Assembly (NCBI GenBank): GCA_037447655.1
Contig: JBBHKE010000927.1
Coordinates: 1 to 64,000, forward strand
Length of the DNA stretch: 64,000 nucleotides
Direction of reading: 5' to 3'
Origin: Zygnema cylindricum
Taxonomy: Eukaryota; Streptophyta; Zygnematophyceae; Zygnematales; Zygnemataceae
Both the position numbers and the translations under genes were made by a program. This document shows positions 34,173 through 44,289 of this stretch, piece after piece (positions within the stretch are counted from its first letter, which is position 1; each line of letters starts with the position of its first letter). The notes under the pieces are model-generated. The model saw only the letters and a program-made list of their open reading frames with translations. It did not search any database and was not told the origin of the DNA.

Positions 34173-34712
34173 CACCGCGCATCGTTATTAGTGTCAACGA
34201 CACTAATTTGGGTTCTTAAAATTTTGATTTTTTTCCTCAAATAGGATACATGATTTTAATTTTTCCTTGACGTTAATTAAGGTACCGTACAAAATAGCGT
34301 AAAGGACGAATTACAATAATATCTAAATAGTGTGGTGCACGGTCGATGTCAGACCGTACATAAATGTACCTTTTCAAGTGAAAATTTTACAAAAAATGAG
34401 TTAAATCAGACGCGCACGCATAGGATCGTGCGCTAAAAAAAATGGGATTGTTCTAACACGTAAATTAGTCTTACATGAACGGATATTTAAATTTCACGAC
34501 GGCCTACGATTTTGAATATTTTGTACGGATACTTATATTAATGTATATAATCGTACAACGAATATTCCATTTTTGCTGTTCCCAAATTAGCATAAACGCC
34601 GAAATTAGAATACACATTTTTTTTATTTTTTTTTTAAATCTTAATTAGTGTCAATGACGGTATATTTACTTCCACACTATTTAAACTTTGACACTAATAA
34701 CGATGCGCGGTG
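34173..34712. mobile_element. MITE with 25-bp perfect inverted termini, TA duplication
   Basis: The left end CACCGCGCATCGTTATTAGT and the right end ACTAATAACGATGCGCGGTG are perfect inverted repeats extending to 25 bp. TA lies at 34171-34172 and 34713-34714. 540 bp, AT-rich, no transposase. Confidence 0.9.
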
Positions 34713-34767
34713 TAGTTTACCTTCGCTTCTAAAATTACCTAATTTGTCTTACACGGCAGCATCTATG

Positions 34768-36035
34768 GTGTCGTCATCCTTTGCACCACCAAAGAGGAGG
34801 AGACTGGTACGTGTGGGGCAAGGAGATGTGCCCCGTCCCGATAGACTGTTGGTGGCAGTGGAGGCCATGGTAAAGGCAGGCCGGAGGAGGGAGGTAGAAG
34901 CGGAGCTGGAACCGGAAAAAATAGCCACAGGAAGAAATAGCCAGTAGCTAGGCAGGGCCGACAAAGACTAGTGGAGGGGGGGGGGTCAGAAAATTCACAA
35001 GCCCCAGGATACCACCCACTCCAATAAGAAGATCAAGAGGATGAGGAAGACCATGAGCTCTCGGACGCGTAGGAACCGGAACGGAAACGAACACCTCCGC
35101 CTATAGCGGAGCACGCCTCGGATCTGGAGGTGATGAGGGACCCCAACTAGGAGAGTACTGCAGACGAGCAATCGTTTGAAAGCGCGGAAAAGAAGGCGGA
35201 AGCACAATACCCCAGCGGTGACGATGTGTTCCTCTTTCGAGGAGATTAAGAGGACACGGACGAAGAGAGTGAAAAGGGAGAAGAAGTCTCGGATTACCTC
35301 TTTCCTCTCCTTGTTGACACACGGCATCCGGATCTCACCTTCAACTTCGCGAAGCGCTTTAATTAGGATCTAGCGGAGTGGCCCGAGGAGTGGCATACTA
35401 GAAATCCTTGGGAACCTATCCTTATCCCCGCCAACGTACCATCACACCCAGCCTGAAATTTTATGAGGACAAAGGACCTCGAGAACAATCTTAAGGGTTA
35501 TGTGCAGCTGCCTTTTGTGGAAGTGGTTGAAAATAACTACCGGTACAGGGTGGATGTTCCCGGGTTACTTCGCCATTATCACCTGTGGGATGTCTGCCTC
35601 CATGACATCATCTCTCGGGCAGAGGTTACACCTGAGGTACGAGCACTCAAGTTGGCCCGGAAGAACGCTCTACAGCGGGCCCAAGCTGCCTGAAAACATG
35701 CGTCCTTCAAGCGAAGGAAGGTACCTCGGTGGGAACCGGCTGAAGGAGAGGCGGAAGAGGCACAGCAACTCGCAGAACCTGAAAGGCCCCGAATTTTGGC
35801 ACCCGAGGAGCCTGCACCGGCTGCCATTCCGCCGCAACTCGAGGGACCAGAGGCTCTATCAGAGGAAGGGGAAAACCCGGTTTGGGAGCGAATCACTCAG
35901 AGACGTTTGGCAGCGGTAGACCATCATATTGTGTTGCTGGAGACCTGATGTGAGCAGCTCCAAAATCAACTCGACACCCTGCGACAAGAGTTTGAGGAGT
36001 ATCGTGAAGAGACATACAGCATACTCCGACAATAG
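34768..36035 (+). pseudogene. Unknown retroelement-linked ORF (family shared with 40740-43144), decayed
   Basis: I do not recognise this family. The sequence shows an N-terminal basic patch (APPKRRRLVRVG, 34768-34947 frame), then a frame shift near the G-run at 34977-34986, an acidic stretch, a core at about 35390-35690 (NPWEPILIPANVPSHP, LPFVEVVENNYRYRVDVPGL, RHYHLWDVCLHDIISRAEVT) and a C-terminal coiled coil (LQNQLDTLRQEFEEYREE) ending TAG at 36033-36035. At least five in-frame stops occur after 35000, so this copy is dead. The core aligns with the minus-strand protein at 40740-41345: NVPAHP, IDVSELIRYYHPWDPRLFTI and RRAICTPEL. The ORF lies just upstream of the outer 3' LTR, the position of a third gene or env-like slot in LTR retroelements. 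Confidence 0.6.
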
Positions 36036-36091
36036 CTGTTTCCGTGAGCCAGTTAGGTTTAGCGAGACGTTAAAGCCCTAATGGGAGGCAT

Positions 36092-36596
36092 TGTAACCCT
36101 GTTACAGAGTTGGGTACTTTGTAGCTAGCAACTAGGCTACTATAGTTGTGGTGTCAAAGCAGTGCAGCTGCGATTCCAGACCTGTGCAACATAGCAATGT
36201 AGCAACTTAGTGGCGTAGCTACTTAATAGCGTAGCAGCATAGCAGCGCAGCCGAGCAACGCAGCTTAGCAGTATAGCAACGCCGCGGAATGTAGATATAA
36301 CGGTATTGTTTTAGAAGGGTATTTTGAGAATTGTCTCGATTTACCGTGAAGGTCTACGTTTACAGTTGTACAGTACTAGGTTGACTACCAGCTAGTTAGT
36401 TTAAATAGTAAAGTAAGCCTAGTCAGCAGGACACTCTTTGAATAGACCTTCGCAGCAAGCGCTGAATTTTGTAATCCTCTCCCGAGTAATAAAGCTCAAC
36501 CATGTTTGTCATTGCTGTGTGCTCCTGCTGCTGCTACGCGAAGATCATTGGAAATTTCCGGTGTGTATTTTGGTGCTTATTTTTGTCCCTTTTACA
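36092..36596 (+). mobile_element. Outer element 3' LTR
   Basis: 505 bp from TGTAACCCTG to CCCTTTTACA, followed by CCAAC (36597-36601). Uninterrupted. Its sequence is visibly diverged from the 5' LTR, consistent with an old insertion. Confidence 0.93.
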
Positions 36597-36601
36597 CCAA
36601 C

Positions 36602-37502
36602 ACTATGTCGTTATGTCTCCATACATTTTATAGCCATCTCCGATTATGTTATACTCCTTTAGTCTCTCTCTGTGTCACTTTTTTTTGCGTTATATTTGTC
36701 AAGCCCATATACCCCCTACTAATCCGTTATCTTTGTCTCTTTTGTGTATCTTAAATTGTCATCGACGATAAACTTATATCCGATTGCCTGTTGTATTGGA
36801 GAGCACCCATATGATCGTAAGGAAGAAGAAAATACCACATTGAAGGTTTTCGAGCGTACAAAAGCGCATGGATTATATCGTGATGAGGCTTTCATGGATC
36901 TATATTTCTTATCACAATTCGTTGATACTTAGTTAGTGGGTGTAAAATATGAAGGTTTTTTTTTTTTTTTTTAAGATTTCCAAGGTAGAAGCAGAAACGT
37001 TAGGAATTCAATACTATTTAGAGCTTTGTTGATTATTGTAGATTATTAGGCCTTAAATAATTTTTTGTTTTAGTTTAACGTTGTAAAAATATTTTATCAT
37101 GAAATATATAAATTTTGTACTTCTTCTCACATTGTTGTTAATGAATGATTTTATATGTGTCAACTTTTTATATATATTTTTTTTCATTGTGTGTTTTTTA
37201 AATTGCTTTCATGTTGTATCGATGACACTATCGTATTTACATATATTATATGTTCTTGGCATTTTTCGTTTGTGAATCATCTGTATATGCTACAAATTTG
37301 TCTATTTTATTTTATTTTATTTATCACCGCGTATCTTTCTTCATCTTTGGTTTTCCTATCCAGAAAACTTTGGTTTGATTTTTCACTACTGTTTTAATGG
37401 TTATTGTCTAATTTTTGTGTTTTTTTTATATATGAAAAAACCTCTTATTTGGTCTTTAATATAATAATACCCATGTAATATGATAACTGAAATTTCATGA
37501 AC
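36602..37502. other. AT-rich, no gene seen
   Basis: T-rich flank of the large retroelement. The plus frame 36744-36932 (62 codons, EHPYDRKEEENTTLKVFERT) has no known domain. Confidence 0.3.
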
Positions 37503-38046
37503 CAGCGACGAAACAACCTCGTCGCTGAAAGGCTATTCAAAGAGATAAAAACACAGTAACAAGGGCTTCTATGTTTTGAATTTAGCGATTTTAAACTCTC
37601 TGTTTTTTCGGAGATAATGAGAAAATTGTTTTGTCGCTGGATTTCCGTCTAGCGACATACACCCTGTGTACTCTCGGAGATGATGAAGAAGCTGTTTCTT
37701 CGCTGAATTTCTATTTAGTGACGACACAGCCTCTACATTGTCGGATATGATAAGAAAGTTTTTTCGCCGCTGAATTTCCATCTTGCGATGACAAGTTATA
37801 GTCGCTGAAAGGGCAACCATTACTTTGTGCGATGTATATGTTGTTTAGGAAACTAACAATTTATCAATTCCCGAGAAGGATGATGAACAGACGACGAAGC
37901 ATAGTCGTCGCTGATTAGGGTAGGATGTACATTGCAACAAAATATATGGGTTCATATTAGAAGTTGAACAAACGACAAAACATAGTCGTCGCTGATTAGG
38001 GTAGGATGTACATTGCAACACAATATATGAGTTAATATTAGAAGCA
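37503..38046. repeat. CGACGA/TCGTCG repeats; probable end of a DNA transposon
   Basis: Many copies of AGCGACGA / TCGTCGCTGA-type words in both orientations (37503, 37520, 37640, 37695, 37774 and so on). This looks like subterminal repeats of a plant DNA transposon. An 81-bp unit is duplicated at 37885 and 37966 (GACGAAGCATAGTCGTCGCT against GACAAAACATAGTCGTCGCT). It precedes the minus-strand transposase remains. Confidence 0.6.
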
Positions 38047-38355
38047 CACTCAAAATTTGAACACCACATTAACAACATCTGAAGGTAAATACATAAGAAT
38101 TTATAAAAATACATCAAATTCCACGATATACAAGACACGAAAACTTCAGAAAAACCGAAATTGTATTATCCCATAAAAAAACCATACACACATACGAAAT
38201 ATGTTTTATCCTATGAAGTCAATGATTACTGGACTCCATTAACGGTCTACATTAATCTTGCACAAGTTTAACCGCGTTCCCCACCCTATAATTAAACTAC
38301 CATTCCCAAACTAATATATATATATTAAAAAACAATAGGCAACTATGGAATATCT

Positions 38356-40220
38356 TTAAGACTCGTTGCTGCTCATCCCTCCCTCATTGAAAATGCTATC
38401 TTGTTGATTGTCGGCGTCTTCAATATTATGGAGGAATTCCCTTGCCCTCGGGCAAGGAGGTTCCACAACTTCGCCTTCGAAGTGGTTGCGATATTTGTTG
38501 ATTATGCCTCGCAATTGTTGTGTGAGCATGTCTTCTTCCCACTTTCCGTCGCGTAGAGACAAGCCACATTGAATCATTGCTTTTCTCGCATAACTTATTC
38601 CGTTTTTTTCTCTCATCGCATTGACCTCTCGGTAGAGCCCCTTGCCATTTTAAAAAAAAATGCTTTACCCGGCCCAACCAATTTACCGGACCATCCACGG
38701 CTAGAAGGTTTAGCCCATTGGCCATTATCAATTCCTTTCGCCTTCCAACTGTCCCAAATGCGACCGCACACGTCCTTGATTTTGGAAATCACGAAAGAGT
38801 CGGCCGGTTAAACAAGATGCGTTGCATTAGGTGGAAAATAGTGTAACACGGTGTTTTTGGCCTCTAAAACTCGCTCCAACTCGCCAGACGTGTTGTAACC
38901 ACCGCAGTTGTCCAAGAAAATATAATTTTTTAACGTCCATCTCGATCCCCTTGGTAAGACCTTGCCTCTTGGACCCATTGTGGGAACACCGTTTTATCAT
39001 TCCACCCCTTAGGACCGGTGCGGTAACAAACGCCTGCAAATATATATAATAGACAAAAAAAGGAAAAAAAATAACATTTTGTATGGTTTACTTCCATTTG
39101 CATTAGAGGTAAAGCAAGCTACGTGAGCCATAAGTTGCTTATAATAGGTGTCATTGTTTGAGATAACGTAAGTTATAAAATTAAAGATCATAAATTTCCA
39201 TATTTTGTAATAGGAGAAGGGGGGAGGAGGTATAAGAGGACAAGGTAGGGAGATATAGATTAGAAATTGAAACCAATAAACATAGATGGAGTGAAATAGA
39301 GAAACCTTCGTCAAAGACTAAACGACATAAATTTGTTTTTTGAAAACATTAAATGAGGAGGATAAAACGCACCCGAGACGTTGTCCGGTAAACCTTGTAT
39401 CGGGTAATTTTTGCCACGATTTTCAAAAATTATCATCGGGTTCTCGATACGAGCGTTCACCCCTCCACTGATTCGCACCATGAGAGTCATGGATTCACCT
39501 CCTATGGCGACGTCGGCGTATTTCACCACATCATCCCCTCGAAACCCCAAAGTCTTTCCATTATCAGTGTTGACGATCATGTGAGTTTCATCCATGTTTT
39601 CCATGAGATCTTCGTTGAAAACTCTTGGTATACATGCGCCGCCAAATCGAAACAAGCTTAGTTTATTTTAGAATATGTCGTCAAGTAGGGAATACAACGA
39701 ATATAAAACACAATAAAAAAAAGAGACATCATTATTCGTCATTCGTAATAGAAAGAGACTCACCGGATTAAAACCCTCGCTTCAGAACGCCCATGTGGAA
39801 GGTTATGGTACGCTCAATGTATTCCTCTTTTTCGGGACTGCATTGTAGTTTCCCCTTTTGCGCACGCACAACGATGTTGTGCTTCTCCTGACACCTACCC
39901 ACCTTTTATTGATGATTGGATGTATTTCAGACCCGTCATTGTTGAACCATTCTGGGCCGTACTCCTTACTTTTTTTTCTTATTATGTCCCTAATAATGTC
40001 CCCGAGAATTGAGGTGGACATCTTCATACCCGTTTTCTTAAAACATTCAAAATCCGAAAGCAACTCCTCGTGTATAACAGTCACCCAAGCAGCTTCTTTC
40101 CTTCCTCCTCCCGGCAAAGACTTGGTAACCGCCACCGATCTTGTCCCAAAGCTAGAAGTAGAGAACGTCCGAGTTGTCTCTCGTATTCCGTCAAGCGTGG
40201 ACCTCCTCTCTACCCACCAT
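38356..40220 (-). pseudogene. DDE-superfamily transposase, decayed, with introns
   Basis: Minus-strand order: RWWVERRST and LPGGGRKEA (about 40080-40214); NIVVRAQKGKLQCSPEKEEY and ERTITFHMGVLKRGF (about 39780-39885); NMDETHMIVNTDNGKTLGFR and KYADVAIGG (39500-39600, first catalytic Asp in MDETH); CYRTGPKGWNDKTVFPQW (about 38970-39030); FLDNCGGYNTSGELERVL (about 38860-38920, second Asp); then PPNATHLV stop PADSF, where TAA at 38808-38810 replaces the Gln of the QPxD motif with the third Asp; and YARKAMIQCGLSLRDGKW near the C-terminus. This arrangement fits the DDE_1/pogo-like group. An intron is visible between 39031 and about 39330. At least one stop and two frameshifts make it inactive. Confidence 0.78.
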
Positions 40221-40314
40221 CGCTAGGCCTTTTGGTACCTTGTAAATAATAAACAATGTCAAAAGAATTAATGAGATTCTTTAATGGAAAGTCGTATAAC
40301 AAATTAGAACGACA

Positions 40315-40530
40315 CTAAAAAGAAACGACAATATTTAGCGACGAAAAGTTGTTGTCGCAGATTTAGCGACGACAGAAACTTGTCGTTATATCTGCAAAGT
40401 TTTTTTTTTTTGATAAACATCGTTGATACATAGTCAGTTGCCGACCACCGATGAGAAATCCTCACTTCATCGACGAACCAGCAACGACCTTGTGTCGTCG
40501 TTAAGCCGGGAAAGAGGATTATCAAACACA
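40315..40530. repeat. CGACGA/TCGTCG repeats
   Basis: TTTAGCGACGAAAAG, GATTTAGCGACGACAG and TCGACGAACCAGCAACGAC words like those at 37.5-38.0 and 43.3-43.6 kb. They lie between the transposase exons and the unknown gene. Confidence 0.6.
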
Positions 40531-40739
40531 ATGGCGACATCAGCAAAACCAAATGTATGACTTAAAGTCGAATTTACATGCATTCCGTGAAAAAAGGGGA
40601 GAGAAACATTAAATTCACACTTGTATGATAAATAAATAAAATAAAACAAAACATTGTGGCACCCAATGTAGGTTGAGGGCTAAATCGGGATGCCTCTCCT
40701 TCGAATGAAGGCCACAAAATTGACCCTCGTCATCTCCCA

Positions 40740-43144
40740 TCAACGTCGCCTAATGTCAGCAAGCTCTTGAGTTAGATTATTAATTAAGCAACGAACCGTT
40801 ATCACCGCTATTTCTTGAGCCTCCAAACGGCGATTGAGATTTTGAACTTCATTCCTCAATCGTTCTACTTCCGGTGGTGGAGGGGGCTCATCAACATGTG
40901 GGACCTTCGGAATTTCCCAAAGATACGTACACCTCACTTGCACATTTCGGAAGCGTTGTAAGACCGGACTTCGAGCATCTAAAAATTGGTTTAGCTCCGG
41001 AGTACAAATTGCACGACGTAAAATGGTAAATAACCGTGGGTCCCAAGGGTGATAATATCGGATTAATTCCGAGACATCTATTTCGAATCCAATCGGTCGA
41101 CGTACAATCCATGTGAAACGTTCACCATTAGGGTGAAAATGCATAATGTATGGGAAATTTGACACATGGTTGTATGATGCGATGTACAGCCATGTTGGGT
41201 GGGCGGGGACATTCGGAGGGATGTCGAGAATTTCCGGGACGGGGTTCAACCACCGATCAATAGGCCGAGCCTCCCCATAACGCCAATAGTCTAGCCAATC
41301 CTCGACTGGGATGTAATTGGCAGCCATCATTCGGAAGCCATCCATGGCCTCATCTCCAATTGGAGGCGGGAAAAACCAATTGCAACTCTAGGTCCTCAGA
41401 AAAGGCAGCTTGCAAGAAGCCTTTAGGATAACCCCGACCCTTTTATGTTCCAGCAAGAATAACTGCCACCGTGGCAGACAAAAACTTTGACCACCTTCAC
41501 CTCTGTGAAGGCAAGACTCCTTTGAGTTGATAGCAAAAAAAATCTCCGAATTTGCTTCCCTTAGCAGTAAATTATGGAGGGTCAAAGTTGACCTTTTGTA
41601 CAGAAGCTCTCTTGGAGAGAGGGTCATTTCTACCAAATTTTGTAAGTCTTGTCTCTCTCTAAAACTCTATCTACTGATGTTCAGCACCAATAATATTACT
41701 GTGTCGTACAGTAAGGTACAAGTGCCGGTGTACTTTCTGTACGGACATTGTACGACATGGCCAAAAAGTCGACACATGTCATATCCGGATTTGTTTCCGT
41801 AATCCTTGGAGATGCCAAAATCCAATGTCATGGTGCCACGTGTCATCCGATGTGGCGATGACCACAAACCGCCGAAATTCTCTTCTGGGATCTCAACATT
41901 CATTGCGGCCTGTCCGATTAAATGCAGATTTCAAACTTAGTCGTCATAAATAAATGCGCGGTATTTGTTTCGTTATCGAAACAAATGCGCGGTACTTGTT
42001 TCTTCTTCGTACCTTAATTCGTATTTTATATAACCGAATCTATGTATCCAGTAAATAGTTACCGTTAAATGAATTAGTCGACGTGGAAACATTTATAGAT
42101 TTATCAAACCCTATATGACCTAACACTAGTCTTAGATTAAACGGCTAAAGCTACCGGCTATTGGCAGTTTGACGGAAGGTAGGTGGCAGGATCAATTCCT
42201 GGTTCCGATAGGTACTCTTTTAGTAAATCAACTAATCTACTACTAGTATATCAACTAATCTACTACCCGTAAATCTCTGGATAGCATAGGCAGCCATGGC
42301 TCTAGCTTCCTCTCCAACTTTCAGTGACTGCAACAAATATGGGAGTTGAAGAGATGAGTTAGAGGCAAATTGCCTCGGCTTCTTTTCTACATTCTATTTT
42401 AGACCTAGAAAATACTAAAATAACCATCAATTTCTGCACCAATTGGGTTCTTCCTCTCGAATTACCACATCATGCTCGGCCGGAATTTGAGGTCATTGTA
42501 CCGCCACGAGAGCTCTATCAGGATTCGGTGATGGTGGAAAAGCGACAGCCTTGTCTTCGTCCCCATATTCTTCCTCCATGCGTATCTCCGAGCTCTCCGA
42601 AGATTGCCGGTCCGAGGTTGAGGGATCGTCGTCGTATTTCGTAATCGGAATGTGCGACGATTCGGTTTCTTCCGGTACTTCCTCCTCTTCCGTAGGCTCT
42701 TCCCCTTCCTCTATAGGCTCGTTCGACGCGGTTCCCAAGGGTTCGTATTCTTTGTCTATCTCTTTACCCTCTTTTACTTCCCGGACACCTTCTTCGTCCG
42801 CTCTAATCCCTTCATCCGGTAACTCCCCCTCTGGCACACTACCCCTTACTACCCCTCTCTGTACCCGTCCATTCTCTCACCACCGCCTCTGTTTCCTCCA
42901 TCTCATCTATTTCAGCACCCGATTCCTCCCCCTCCCTCAAAACCAACCCTATTCCAGCCCTTTCCTTACAACCCGTTTCTGGTTCCACCCTATTCCCCAA
43001 CACTCCTCCGGTTACATCCCTTTCCCTCTCTAAGTTCTCCCCTTTAGGTATATGATCCCCCATCTCGACCGCCGTTGGTAGTGAACGATATCGCCGCCGA
43101 ATGGCAAAGCGAAGTCGCTTGAATGGTCGTTGGCCGCCCTCCAT
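40740..43144 (-). CDS. Unknown gene of the 34768-36035 family, split by a solo LTR
   Basis: No known family recognised. Reading 43144 to 40740 and ignoring the inserted LTR (41381-42438), the product would be about 450 residues. It has a basic N-terminus (RPFKRLRFAIRRR), a long acidic Glu/Asp/Ser region (GEEPTEEEEVPEE, KYDDDPSTSDRQSSE), a conserved core (NYIPVEDWLDYW, NPVPEILDIPPNVPAHP, GFEIDVSELIRYYHPWD, RRAICTPELNQFL) and a C-terminal coiled coil (VERLRNEVQNLNRRLEAQE) ending TGA. The reading frame is exactly continuous across the LTR site (EEEPNW then FFPPP). One frameshift near 42838 and one TGA near 42492 break the N-terminal part; the 201-codon C-terminal part is open. The start may also be 43168. 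It lies on the same strand as the DDE transposase remains. Confidence 0.6.
41381..42438 (-). mobile_element. Solo LTR, copia-type, inverted, inside the unknown gene
   Basis: The plus strand reads TGCAACTCTAGGTCC to AATTTCTGCA. It is flanked by perfect 5-bp duplications CCAAT (41376-41380 and 42439-42443). 1058 bp, with the shared LTR blocks (CCATGGCTCTAGC, the CACGTGTCATCC G-box, the GTAC cluster at 41707-41752). Confidence 0.96.
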
Positions 43145-43319
43145 TGAAAAACAAATCTTGGTTAACAAGAAAAAAGCAAAAACACAGTCGACGGAGACAA
43201 AAAAACCCTAAAACACACATTTTTACTCTGGCCTTTACCCAGCTTGTCCAACTATAAACCTAGTCCACTGTTCACAGTTGGAAAATTAAACCGTTGGTCC
43301 TACAATTTATAACCAGACA

Positions 43320-43630
43320 TTCAAGCGACGACATAATGTTGTCGAGCGTTCGACTGTATTCGAGTTTCTCAATAGTGAATCGACGAAACAACGTCGCCGT
43401 CCGCGAATTCCATTCGAGAATACCAACGTTGGATTGTTTGAACTGATGTCGTCGGTGGTTTAGTCGAAACGACGAACCACTGTCGTCCGTCATTCGCACT
43501 TTCGACCTAACGAGCTATCCTCATCCATTCAATTATTTTGTCGTACCCATCATTGAAGCGACGACATGGTGTTGTTGCATACACCGCGACAAAGACACGT
43601 CATCGCTAGTACGCTGTCGCCATAAAGAAA
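43320..43630. repeat. CGACGA/TCGTCG repeats
   Basis: Dense GCGACGACAT, ATCGACGAAACAACGTCG, GATGTCGTCGG and AAGCGACGACATGG words. With 40315-40530 they bracket the unknown gene; with 37503-38046 they may mark ends of related or nested DNA transposons. Confidence 0.55.
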
Positions 43631-43863
43631 TCGCAAGACACTTGGAAAATGATACTAAAAAACAACAAAACAATGCATAGTAGTCGACAGCATAGAAAAA
43701 CACGCACTAATGGAGAGTTAGTGAGAAGTCACTGTGAAGTTTGAGAGAGAAAGGCGACGTTCCAAAAGAATACTGTACAAATATTTTAAAAGCACAACAA
43801 AATTAAAATATAACTACGCATTGTGAATGAGAATAATAACACAAAAGGAAGGAGGAAATGAAA

Positions 43864-44289
43864 TCATTTAATAAATGGGAGAACGTTTGGTTGAAATGGC
43901 TTACTTGTACCGTACACTCCGGTAAAATGCTCGGGAAACTTCCTTATGGTCCTTGGAATGAGTTCAGCTGAGTCGTTATTTTCACAGTCCTTCAACATCC
44001 AGCGTTTTACTCGCATCCAAGTTTCCTTAGTCGACACGTGTTGAACTTTACAGTGGGAGACACGTCCTCTGGTATTGGCCGAGGACGAAAAAAACCCTTC
44101 CACAATGGCCGCCGTGTCTACCGACGTTTCGATTTCCGCCTCACTCTCTTCCTCGTTCGGAAATGCGTTTACCTCATTGTTCCTCTCATTTTCGTCATTT
44201 TGTTCAACCTGAGCGTTATGGGGATTGTTGTTGTTATTGCCCGGGTTGGCGCCCCAAATTTTATTAAGGGTCCACATACTCTCAATCAC
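43864..44289 (-). pseudogene. Probable first exon of the DDE transposase
   Basis: A 141-codon frame: an Asn/Glu-rich N-terminus (NNNNNPHNAQVEQNDENERN) then TWMRVKRWMLKDCENNDSAE and RTIRKFPEHFTGVYGTS. A strong donor (GTAAGC) follows VYGT at about 43910. The next transposase piece at about 40215 begins with YQKA stop RWWVERR, so FPEHFTGVYGT plus a QKASRWW-type segment would make a sensible junction. This is an inference; the exact acceptor is unclear and the frame there is broken. If correct, the unknown gene lies in intron 1 on the same strand. Confidence 0.45.

Larger units (their letters stand above)
12451..36601 (+). mobile_element. Nested Ty3/gypsy-type LTR retrotransposon complex
   Basis: The outer element is delimited by 5-bp duplications CCAAC at 12451-12455 and 36597-36601. 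LTRs begin TGTAAC and end TTTTACA. The order is 5' LTR (interrupted), primer-binding site, gag, zinc knuckle, protease, the start of RT, then a block of nested insertions, a decayed extra ORF and the 3' LTR. RT, RNase H and integrase of the outer element were not found, so they were deleted or never present. The total span is about 24 kb, of which roughly 4-5 kb is outer element. The nested order implies that the outer element is oldest, B inserted into it, and A into B. Confidence 0.85.

Noticed and set aside
34985-35327. Minus-strand ORF MPCVNKERKEVIRDFFSL...
   Set aside because: Antisense shadow of the acidic region of the unknown family ORF; no homology recognised.
35500-35919. 139-codon plus ORF in an alternative frame
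   Set aside because: Overlaps the family core in another frame. The frame with NVPSHP and YHLWD aligns with the second copy; this one does not.
36092-36596. Considered as an independent solo LTR
   Set aside because: The CCAAC after it matches the CCAAC before the LTR at 12456, so the two are ends of one element.
40891-41112. 73-codon minus ORF
   Set aside because: Out-of-frame shadow of the unknown gene.
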